A stretch of 5,761 bases of DNA, taken from the NCBI GenBank assembly GCA_024998705.1, contig JACOEF010000248.1, forward strand, positions 1-5,761. The letters run 5' to 3'. Under the pieces are notes generated by a model, which saw nothing but the letters and a program-made list of their open reading frames with translations, was not told the DNA's origin and searched no databases. The DNA comes from Nitrospira sp. (lineage in GTDB: Bacteria; Nitrospirota; Nitrospiria; Nitrospirales; Nitrospiraceae). Below, piece after piece: positions 1 to 5,761 of this stretch. The translations under genes and the position numbers were made by a program. The stretch's first letter is position 1; each line of letters opens with the position of its first letter.

Positions 1-185
1 AATTGGTTCAGGCGCAACTATATGCCACACAGAGACAGTTGGCATATCTTGAGCGGCGGGAGTGTTCGGGTGCAATTGCCAGGAGGCGTCTCTCGAGCCT
101 GATCCGCCAGCGGCCGTTTGATCTCGATCTCTATCTGGATTTTGCTAAGACCTATATTAGTCGTCAGGTGGCTCAACGCAATTGA
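1..185 (+). CDS. C-terminal tail of an unidentified protein, cut by the left window edge
   Basis: An open frame enters from the left edge and ends at TGA 183-185, leaving about 60 visible residues. A TTG at position 3 could be read as a start. No ribosome binding site can be seen because the window begins there, so I treat this as the 3' end of a longer gene. The peptide is strongly basic, with an Arg-rich centre (ARRRLSSLIRQRPFDLDLYL), and looks largely helical. There is no membrane segment and no catalytic motif. Glycosyltransferases in such clusters often end in a basic helical tail, so that is one possibility, but I do not recognise the family. The stop is followed by 63 bases before the next gene, which lies in the same reading frame. 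Confidence 0.45.
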   Translation, partial: LVQAQLYATQRQLAYLERRECSGAIARRRLSSLIRQRPFDLDLYLDFAKTYISRQVAQRN

Positions 186-248
186 ATCGGTTTTGGCCCA
201 GCCACGAACATTGGTAAGCGGTCTGTATCAGCAGGTTCCCCCAGAACT

Positions 249-1412
249 ATGAATATCATGCTCGTCACCCCTTGGAGGCCGTCCCTGACCGGAGGGGTTA
301 GCACTGTTATCGCTCGCCTGGCGGGAGAATTTCAGAAAAAGGGCCACAATCTGACCATTTGTGTCGCCGATCATGAAAATCGCCTTCGTCAAATTGAAGC
401 ATTGGATAATATTCCTGTCTACGGCATGTACCTCCGCTCCCCGGTGTCATCAACGCATCCTATCCGTGCTGTGATCATGTGTGGTCTCTGGTTCCCGCTT
501 ACAATGGTCCAGCTTATCTGGTTGGCTAAGTGGAAACGACTCGACGCAATTTTAATTCAGTACCCGCTACCCTCAATGTTCTATTTCGGCGTATTGCAGC
601 GCGTGCTCGGAACCACCCTGATCGTAACGTATCAGGGCAATGATGCTCATGACTTGTCCCTGTGGGATCCCAGAGAGCAGCGATTGGTCCGGTTCTTACT
701 GGAGCAGGCCGATCTGGTGTTGGGTGTCTCCCGAACACTCTTGGCGAAAGTGGAATCTGTGCTGCAAGGCGTACATCTGAGATGCCGTCGGCTACTTCCG
801 AACGGCGCGCCGTTAGATGTCATCGAGGCCGTTTCCGCTGGTGAGACAGGCCTAACTCTACCCCCAAATTATTTCTTCACTGCGGGGCATCTGATCCATC
901 GGAAGGGGATCGACCTTGTGATCGCGGCTTTGCGGGAGGCAAAACAACGGGGGGTGGTGTTGCAACTCGTGGTGGCCGGTGACGGACCAGAGCGTGAAAA
1001 GCTGACACAGCAAGCTCACGAACTGGGTGTGTCAGATCAACTCCAGTTGTTAGGGAATCAAACTCATAGGCAGGTGCTCAGTTTGATGAAGTCCTGCCTT
1101 GCCTTTGGCCTGGCGTCGCGGGCTGAGGGTATGCCTTTGGTCATTGCGGAGGCGATGGCTTGTGGGAAGGCGGTCATTGCGAGCAATGTTGATGGCGTAC
1201 CGGAGATCGTTCAGGACGGCACAACTGGAATCGTGGTACCTGCAGAAGATCCGGTATCTCTCGCGACGGGCTGGATGAGATTGTCTTCGGACGTTGTGTT
1301 TCGCGAGACGCTAGCCAGGCAGGGAAAAGAGTGGGCTTGTCGCGAGTATAACTGGGAAGCGATTGCAGAGCGATACCTGGGATTCATAGAGGAATTCCAG
1401 GTTTCAAACTAG
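249..1412 (+). CDS. GT4-family (GT-B fold) glycosyltransferase
   Basis: This 387-residue protein is a retaining GT-B glycosyltransferase that probably transfers a nucleotide-activated sugar onto a lipid-linked glycan at the cytoplasmic face of the membrane. The N-terminal acceptor domain has a glycine loop (GGVSTV, 15-20), a hydrophobic stretch at about 75-93 that may touch the membrane, and TYQGNDAH (127-134) where relatives often have an HGSD-type motif. The C-terminal donor domain has NGAPLD (185-190), TAGHLIHRKGIDLVIAAL (211-228), VVAGDGPER (241-249) and the E-x7-E signature in EGMPLVIAE (Glu293, Glu301). Length is normal and the gene looks intact. ATG 249 has only a weak ribosome site (AGCAGG, about 230-235). 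ATG 258 is an alternative start, but the residues between fit the first beta strand. The sugar and acceptor cannot be read from the sequence. Confidence 0.9.
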   Translation: MNIMLVTPWRPSLTGGVSTVIARLAGEFQKKGHNLTICVADHENRLRQIEALDNIPVYGMYLRSPVSSTHPIRAVIMCGLWFPLTMVQLIWLAKWKRLDAILIQYPLPSMFYFGVLQRVLGTTLIVTYQGNDAHDLSLWDPREQRLVRFLLEQADLVLGVSRTLLAKVESVLQGVHLRCRRLLPNGAPLDVIEAVSAGETGLTLPPNYFFTAGHLIHRKGIDLVIAALREAKQRGVVLQLVVAGDGPEREKLTQQAHELGVSDQLQLLGNQTHRQVLSLMKSCLAFGLASRAEGMPLVIAEAMACGKAVIASNVDGVPEIVQDGTTGIVVPAEDPVSLATGWMRLSSDVVFRETLARQGKEWACREYNWEAIAERYLGFIEEFQVSN

Positions 1413-1436
1413 ACTTGATGCTCAGGCATTTGGATG

Positions 1437-1455
1437 GGGACGCAACCTCTGTCCC
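1437..1455 (+). repeat. Short inverted repeat in the spacer
   Basis: GGGAC (1437-1441) and GTCCC (1451-1455) are exact reverse complements around a 9-base loop, and a G-T pair at 1436/1456 may extend the stem. It starts about 25 bases after the glycosyltransferase stop. No U-tract follows, so an intrinsic terminator is unlikely. It could be a weak RNA hairpin, one copy of a dispersed palindromic repeat, or chance. Confidence 0.3.
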
Positions 1456-1542
1456 TCTGTGCAAGCTCTATCTCTCTCTGAAGGTCTGCTGCGAGATTGC
1501 TGACATGGTGCTAGATTGGAGCAGTGACCTACTTCCTCTATA

Positions 1543-1549
1543 GGTGGAG
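1543..1549 (+). promoter_or_regulatory. Ribosome binding site that sets the carbamoyltransferase start
   Basis: GGTGGAG sits 7 bases before ATG 1557. This supports ATG 1557 over the upstream in-frame GTG 1524, because the 11 extra residues from GTG 1524 do not resemble the family. The protein from ATG 1557 begins MNILGISSFYHDSAA, which is the usual N-terminus of NodU/CmcH-type carbamoyltransferases. Confidence 0.75.
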
Positions 1550-1556
1550 AACAGTG

Positions 1557-3401
1557 ATGAATATTCTGGGCATTTCATCGTTCTATCACGATAGCGCCGC
1601 GTGCCTAGTGCGTGATGGCGAAATTATAGCGGCGGCCCAAGAAGAGCGATTTACGAGAAAGAAACATGATCCGGGGTTTCCCCACAGAGCCATCGACTAC
1701 TGTCTGCAGGCAGGACAAATTGACCTCAAGGATGTGCGGCATCTGGTCTTCTATGATAAGCCGCTGGTCAAATTTGAGCGATTGTTAGAAACCTATCTCG
1801 CGTTTGCACCTCGAGGTCTCCAGTCCTTCGTGGCCGCGATGCCGGTGTGGCTGAAGGAAAAGTTGCTCTTAAAGAGTCTGCTTCAGAAAGAATTCTTGAT
1901 CCATGCCCCGGATCTGACAACGGCTTCATTGCCGCAGATTCTCTTTTCAGAGCATCATGAGTCGCACGCAGCATCAGCGTTTTTCCCATCTCCCTATGAG
2001 AAGGTAGTGGTGCTGTGTATGGATGGAGGGGGGGAATGGGCCACGACGTCGGCTTGGCTGGGGCAAGGGAATGTACTGACCCCTCTCTGGGAAATTCCTT
2101 TTCCGCATTCGATCGGGCTGTTGTACTCTGCGTTCACGTACTACACGGGTTTCAAGGTGAACTCAGGGGAATACAAGGTGATGGGCCTGGCGCCCTATGG
2201 TGAGCCGAAATATGTGAAGGCGATCTACGACCATTTGCTGGATCTCAAGCCGGACGGAACTTTTCGTCTGAATATGGACTATTTTAATTATTGTACCGGG
2301 CTGACGATGACCGGGGGAAAGTTTGATGATGTTTTTGGGGGGCCACCTCGTAAGCCGGAATCCAAACTGACTCAGCGCGAAATGGATCTGGCCCGTTCAG
2401 TCCAGGAAGTGACAGAGGAAGTCATGCTGCGGCTGTCTCGCACGATGCACCGGGAGACCGGTGAAGACTATATGTGCATGGCCGGTGGTGTCGCTCTGAA
2501 TTGTGTTGGTAACGGACGTATCCTTCGAGAGGGTCCCTTCAAAGGGCTCTGGATACAGCCTGCCGCAGGCGATGCGGGTGGAGCATTGGGTGCCGCACTC
2601 ACTGCGTGGCACCACTATGAGCAACAGCCACGTAAAGTGATTCCCGGAAAAGATGGTATCAAGGGATCGTATTTAGGGCCCTCTTACACCAATGAAGAAA
2701 TTGAAACCTACCTGAAGAAATCAGGCGCCCCCTATATCCGGCTTGATGAGAATCATCTCTATGCTCGTGTGGCTGAGGAACTCGCTGCAGGGAAGGTGGT
2801 GGGGTGGTTGCAGGGACGTATGGAGTTCGGGCCGAGGGCATGGGGTGGACGTAGTATCCTGGGAGACGCCCGCAATAGGGATATGCAGTCGGTGATGAAC
2901 CTCAAGATTAAGTATCGGGAATCATTTCGGCCTTTTGCGCCGTCAGTGTTACGTGAACGAGTATCCGATTACTTTATGCTGAATGTCGACAGCCCCTATA
3001 TGCTCCTCGTGGCGCCCGTCGTTGAAAAACGGCGTCTTCCAGTGAGTTCGACTCATGATGAATTATGGGGGATTGAATTGTTGAATATTCCACGGTCCGA
3101 CATTCCTGCGGTAACTCATCTTGACTATTCAGCGCGGATTCAAACTGTTCATCAGGACACCAATCCACGGTACTACGCCTTGCTTAAGGCCTTTGAAGCC
3201 AAGACCGGGCACGCAGTGCTTGTGAATACGTCCTTCAATGTGAGAGGGGAACCGATCGTCAGCACTCCAGAAGATGCGTATCGGTGTTTTATGCGCACCG
3301 AAATGGACGTGCTCGTCCTTGAGAATTGTGTGCTGTACAAGGCCGACCAGAAGCCACTCGAAGACGATTCGAATTGGAAGAAAGAGTTTGCGCTCGACTA
3401 A
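1557..3401 (+). CDS. O-carbamoyltransferase, NodU/CmcH family
   Basis: This 614-residue enzyme belongs to the family of NodU, CmcH, NovN and TobZ. Members use carbamoyl phosphate and ATP to form carbamoyl-adenylate and pass the carbamoyl group to a hydroxyl, here probably on a sugar. The Kae1-like N-terminal domain (about 1-350) begins ILGISSFYHDSAA and contains the metal-site signature HHESHAASAF (133-142), the phosphate-loop-like DGGGEWATTS (156-165), KVMGLAPYG (207-215), AGGVALNCVGNG (309-320) and PAAGDAGGALGAA (335-347). The C-terminal domain has QGRMEFGPRAWGGRSILGDA (419-438), YRESFRPFAPSV (453-464) and NTSFNVRGEPIV (557-568). Length and motif order are normal and the gene looks functional. 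Trp429 sits where relatives mostly have Leu (FGPRALG). Clustering with glycan genes suggests a polysaccharide substrate rather than an antibiotic or Nod factor, but the acceptor is unknown. Confidence 0.93.
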   Translation: MNILGISSFYHDSAACLVRDGEIIAAAQEERFTRKKHDPGFPHRAIDYCLQAGQIDLKDVRHLVFYDKPLVKFERLLETYLAFAPRGLQSFVAAMPVWLKEKLLLKSLLQKEFLIHAPDLTTASLPQILFSEHHESHAASAFFPSPYEKVVVLCMDGGGEWATTSAWLGQGNVLTPLWEIPFPHSIGLLYSAFTYYTGFKVNSGEYKVMGLAPYGEPKYVKAIYDHLLDLKPDGTFRLNMDYFNYCTGLTMTGGKFDDVFGGPPRKPESKLTQREMDLARSVQEVTEEVMLRLSRTMHRETGEDYMCMAGGVALNCVGNGRILREGPFKGLWIQPAAGDAGGALGAALTAWHHYEQQPRKVIPGKDGIKGSYLGPSYTNEEIETYLKKSGAPYIRLDENHLYARVAEELAAGKVVGWLQGRMEFGPRAWGGRSILGDARNRDMQSVMNLKIKYRESFRPFAPSVLRERVSDYFMLNVDSPYMLLVAPVVEKRRLPVSSTHDELWGIELLNIPRSDIPAVTHLDYSARIQTVHQDTNPRYYALLKAFEAKTGHAVLVNTSFNVRGEPIVSTPEDAYRCFMRTEMDVLVLENCVLYKADQKPLEDDSNWKKEFALD

Positions 3402-3421
3402 CCGGCAGCAGAGTGAACACG

Positions 3422-3428
3422 AAGGAGG
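3422..3428 (+). promoter_or_regulatory. Strong ribosome binding site of the SDR gene
   Basis: AAGGAGG is a near-perfect match to the anti-Shine-Dalgarno sequence and lies 9 bases before ATG 3438, fixing that start. It sits in the 36-base gap after the carbamoyltransferase stop, which has no terminator-like structure. This suggests co-transcription with independent translation initiation. Confidence 0.85.
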
Positions 3429-3437
3429 AATTAATTC

Positions 3438-4448
3438 ATGCGAATATTGATTACGGGTGGAGCAGGATTTCTTGGTAGCCACTTGTCCGAGTTGCTTGTG
3501 GGACAGGGACATGACGTCATTGCGCTGGATAATTTGATTACCGGACGGGCTGAGAATATTGCTCACCTGATCGGAAATCCAAAATTCAGTTTTGTGAAAT
3601 ACAATGTGTGTGATTACCTGCATGTAGATGGACAGTTGGACGCAGTAATGCATTTCGCGTCTCCGGCGAGTCCCCAAGATTACCTAGAGATGCCCATTGC
3701 TACATTGAAAGTGGGGGCTTTGGGGACACACAAGGCACTTGGGTTGGCGAAAGCCAAAGGGGCGCGCTTTCTATTGGCTAGCACCTCAGAAGTCTATGGA
3801 GATCCGTTGCTCAATCCGCAACCAGAAACCTATTGGGGGAACGTGAATCCCATTGGTGCGCGTGGGGTCTATGATGAGGCGAAGCGGTTTGCTGAGGCCA
3901 TGACGATGGCGTATCACCGGTATCATGGTGTTGATACACGCATCGTTCGAATTTTCAACACGTACGGCCCCAGGATGAGGCCGAAAGATGGCCGGGTTGT
4001 CTCGAATTTTATCGTGCAGGCACTTCAGGGCAAACCATTGACGGTTTTTGGCGACGGGTCTCAGACCCGTAGCTTTTGCTATGTCGATGATTTAGTTCGT
4101 GGTATCGTGGCATTGTTGATGGTGAAGTCTGACAAGTCAGTCGCGGAACGCACCGACCGCACGAAGTTCCTCACGCAAAAGCCCGACGCGGCTCTGGACA
4201 GTATTCATGATCCGGTCAATATCGGGAATCCGCGGGAACTCACGGTTCGTGGAATTGCCGAGATTATCTTGAAATTAACTGGATCTAAGAGCGTAATCGA
4301 AGAGCGCCCGCTTCCAGCCGATGATCCGAAGGTGCGCCGGCCGGATATTACGAGAGCCAAGAGTCTTTTGGGTTGGGAACCGAAAGTCGAATTGGAGGAT
4401 GGCATCAGGAAAGCGACAGATTATTTCCGACAGGTTGTCGCGAAGTAG
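3438..4448 (+). CDS. UDP-glucuronate decarboxylase-like extended SDR (UDP-xylose synthase type)
   Basis: This 336-residue NAD-dependent nucleotide-sugar enzyme most resembles UDP-glucuronate decarboxylase (UXS), which converts UDP-glucuronate to UDP-xylose through a 4-keto intermediate in the cytoplasm. The Rossmann motif GGAGFLG is at 7-13, and [20 protein letters not shown] (73-92) is the UXS-type signature. The active site is STSEVYGD (115-122, with Thr116 and Glu118) plus Tyr145-x3-Lys149 in [30 protein letters not shown] (171-180), [16 protein letters not shown] (205-220) and [12 protein letters not shown] (293-304) also fit. A charged stretch at about 229-257 looks longer than in typical UXS proteins of roughly 310-320 residues. 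A related dehydratase or epimerase role is possible, but the SPASP and TSEVYGDP motifs favour decarboxylation. The gene ends in TAG. Confidence 0.87.
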   Translation: MRILITGGAGFLGSHLSELLVGQGHDVIALDNLITGRAENIAHLIGNPKFSFVKYNVCDYLHVDGQLDAVMHFASPASPQDYLEMPIATLKVGALGTHKALGLAKAKGARFLLASTSEVYGDPLLNPQPETYWGNVNPIGARGVYDEAKRFAEAMTMAYHRYHGVDTRIVRIFNTYGPRMRPKDGRVVSNFIVQALQGKPLTVFGDGSQTRSFCYVDDLVRGIVALLMVKSDKSVAERTDRTKFLTQKPDAALDSIHDPVNIGNPRELTVRGIAEIILKLTGSKSVIEERPLPADDPKVRRPDITRAKSLLGWEPKVELEDGIRKATDYFRQVVAK

Positions 4449-4498
4449 CGAACATCCACGAAGAGCCTCGTCGTTAAACAAGGACTTAGATAGTTGTT
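4449..4498 (+). other. Short spacer with weak ribosome site before the AsnB-like gene
   Basis: This 50-base gap has no clear terminator or promoter. AAGGA (4480-4484) is the best ribosome binding site, but it lies 14 bases before ATG 4499, farther than ideal. The start is still secure because the next codons give Met-Cys-Gly, and Cys2 must become the N-terminal nucleophile. Confidence 0.5.
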
Positions 4499-5761
4499 AT
4501 GTGTGGGATTGCAGTTGCCATAGGGTTGAAGGGGCAGCCGATAGAGCGCGTGGCGATCGAACGGATGGCCAAGAGCTTGCTGCACCGAGGTCCCGACGAT
4601 AGTGGGATCTATGTCGATGGTGCGGTTGGAATGGGATTTCGCCGACTTTCGATTCTTGATTTGTCTGAGGCCGGCCATCAGCCCATGGTGAGTGAAGACG
4701 AGCGGTATGTGCTGGTCTTCAACGGTGAGATCTTTAACTATGTCGAATTGCGGTCCGAACTTCGGCAATTGGGGTACCAATTTCGGTCAAGCGGGGACAG
4801 CTAGGTGCTGCTTGCGGCCTACCGTCAGTGGGGTCGCGAGTGTTTGTCTAGACTCAATGGCATGTGGGCATTTGTGATCTATGATCGCCAGCATCGGCGG
4901 CTGTTTGGCTCGCGCGATCGATTTGGCGTCAAGCCTCTATATTACAGCCGTACTGCAGACGTGATGCAGTTCGCCTCAGAGATCAAGGCGCTACGAGCGT
5001 CGGGATACCGGCGTGGTGAGATCAATTGGCGCACTGCTTTCAGGTTTCTCTTGGATGGACGTCTGGACAGTCAGGTCGAAACGTTCTACGAAGGGATTGA
5101 GCAAATTCCTCCAGGGAGCGGGTTTGAGCTGACACTCGATGGCACGTGGCATCAATGGTTCTTCTGGTCCCTGGATGTGTTACCTCAAAGTGTATCCGAG
5201 GACCCTGCGACGACGTTTGCCAATTTGTTCGAAGACTCCGTTCGAATTCGAATGCGAAGTGATGTTCCGGTAGGCGTCTGCTTGTCGGGAGGACTTGATT
5301 CGACCGCAATCATTTGCGCCGCAGCCAGGCAGCGAGGCGAGGCGAGCAGTAGTACGTCTGACTCTCTCCAGGCCTTTTGCTACATGGCGAAGGAGTTCGA
5401 CGAATCGAAGTATATTGCCGATACGTTGGCTCAGACCCATGCTCAGCTCCGGCAGCTGGGAACCAGCCCGGCCGAGTTATGGAGCGATCTGCGCCGGTTA
5501 CTCTGGTTTCAAGATGAGCCGGTGCATACGATGACGGCCGTAGTCGGCTATCAGCTCATGCGCCTTGCCGCGTCCCACGGGATTCGTGTCGTATTGAATG
5601 GGCAGGGTGCTGATGAGACCATTGGTGGTTATTCCAGCTATTTTCAAGACTATTGGGTGTCGCTTCTTCGACAGGGACAGGTACGAGAAGCCTGGCAGGC
5701 TGTGGCGTCCTATACGGCCGCTCATGGTGGGAATTCGCGTCGACGTTTCACGGCAGCCGTA
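4499..5761 (+). pseudogene. asnB: Glutamine-hydrolysing asparagine synthetase-like amidotransferase, interrupted by an amber codon and cut by the right edge
   Basis: This is a class-II amidotransferase (AsnB/WbpS-like): an N-terminal glutaminase releases ammonia and a C-terminal synthetase uses ATP to amidate a carboxylate. The first 101 codons carry Cys2, HRGPDDSG (29-36), Arg49, FNGEIFNY (74-81, with Asn75 and Glu77) and Asp100. Codon 102 is TAG (4802-4804). The same frame then stays open to the window end, giving 421 codons including the stop. The downstream part has VLLAAYRQWG, the glutaminase end (SRDRFGVKPLYY), the ATP PP-loop SGGLDS (263-268) and LNGQGADETIGGY (366-378). Relatives have Glu at 102 (DTEVLLAAY type), so GAG to TAG explains the break. 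GTG 4805 follows the stop directly, but restart there would split the glutaminase domain. Substrate may be aspartate or a glycan uronic acid. Full family length is about 600-650, so the 3' third lies outside. Confidence 0.85.
4802..4804 (+). other. In-frame TAG inside the AsnB-like glutaminase domain
   Basis: This amber codon follows GDS (99-101) and precedes VLLAAY, exactly where family members carry Glu. No frameshift is involved, since similarity resumes in the same frame at the next codon. TAG also ends the glycosyltransferase (1410-1412) and SDR (4446-4448) genes, so general reassignment of TAG to an amino acid is unlikely. Confidence 0.9.

Larger units (their letters stand above)
1413..1556 (+). 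other. Intergenic spacer with no convincing gene
   Basis: This 144-base gap is the longest in the window. It holds a short imperfect hairpin near its start (1437-1455), a CT-rich tract (about 1465-1482) and the ribosome binding site of the carbamoyltransferase at its end. I saw no convincing sigma-70 -35/-10 pair or sigma-54 element, and no T-run that would make the hairpin a standard terminator. An in-frame GTG at 1524 would add 11 residues to the next protein, but it is not the preferred start. An internal promoter cannot be excluded. Confidence 0.5.

Noticed and set aside
1524..1556. GTG 1524 as the carbamoyltransferase start
   Set aside because: The 11 extra residues do not match the family N-terminus, and a good ribosome binding site sits 7 bases before ATG 1557.
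3129..3677. 182-codon open frame on the minus strand
   Set aside because: It overlaps two well-supported plus-strand genes, spans their junction, has a Cys/His/Ser-rich composition typical of antisense reading and shows no recognisable domain.
4054..4070. Perfect palindrome ACGGGTCT-C-AGACCCGT
   Set aside because: It lies inside the SDR gene and encodes the conserved DGSQTRS motif, so codon choice for a constrained peptide explains it. Nothing suggests an operator or terminator there.
4421..4780. 119-codon open frame on the minus strand
   Set aside because: It lies opposite the SDR end and the AsnB-like start, both supported by motifs, and shows no family features.
5241..5252. 12-base palindrome TTCGAATTCGAA
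   Set aside because: It lies inside the AsnB-like frame, encoding part of VRIRMR just before the PP-loop region. It is probably a chance product of repeated Arg and Ile codons.
4499..5761. Organism-wide recoding of TAG as an amino acid
   Set aside because: TAG ends the glycosyltransferase and SDR genes at the expected protein lengths, so it works as a normal stop here.

Overview
This window looks like part of a bacterial surface or extracellular polysaccharide biosynthesis locus. Every recognisable gene lies on the + strand. In order they are: the tail of an unidentified gene (1-185), a GT4-type glycosyltransferase (249-1412), a NodU/CmcH-family O-carbamoyltransferase (1557-3401), a UDP-glucuronate decarboxylase-like extended SDR (3438-4448), and a class-II glutamine-dependent asparagine synthetase-like amidotransferase that runs off the right edge (4499-5761). 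Gaps between genes are about 36 to 144 bases and no convincing terminator separates them, so co-transcription is plausible.

No marker gene fixes the taxon. Moderately GC-rich codons, good Shine-Dalgarno sites before two genes, and the gene mix fit an environmental Gram-negative bacterium. A Nitrospirota- or Proteobacteria-like origin is a guess. No rRNA, tRNA, CRISPR, insertion sequence or attachment site was seen.

As a pathway, the SDR would make UDP-xylose or a related pentose donor, the GT4 enzyme would add a sugar to a growing glycan, and the carbamoyltransferase would place a carbamoyl group on a sugar hydroxyl. The AsnB-like enzyme would transfer glutamine-derived ammonia to a carboxylate, either aspartate or a uronic-acid or other glycan-linked acid. 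These joint roles are inferred from family membership and clustering.

The most notable feature is an in-frame amber codon (TAG, 4802-4804) inside the glutaminase domain of the AsnB-like gene. Reading continues in the same frame, without another stop, to the end of the window, and the downstream part keeps the PP-loop and other synthetase motifs. The TAG stands where the family normally has Glu (GAG), so one base change explains it. The likely readings are a very recent pseudogene or a sequence error. I found no strong evidence for a wholly new biological system here.
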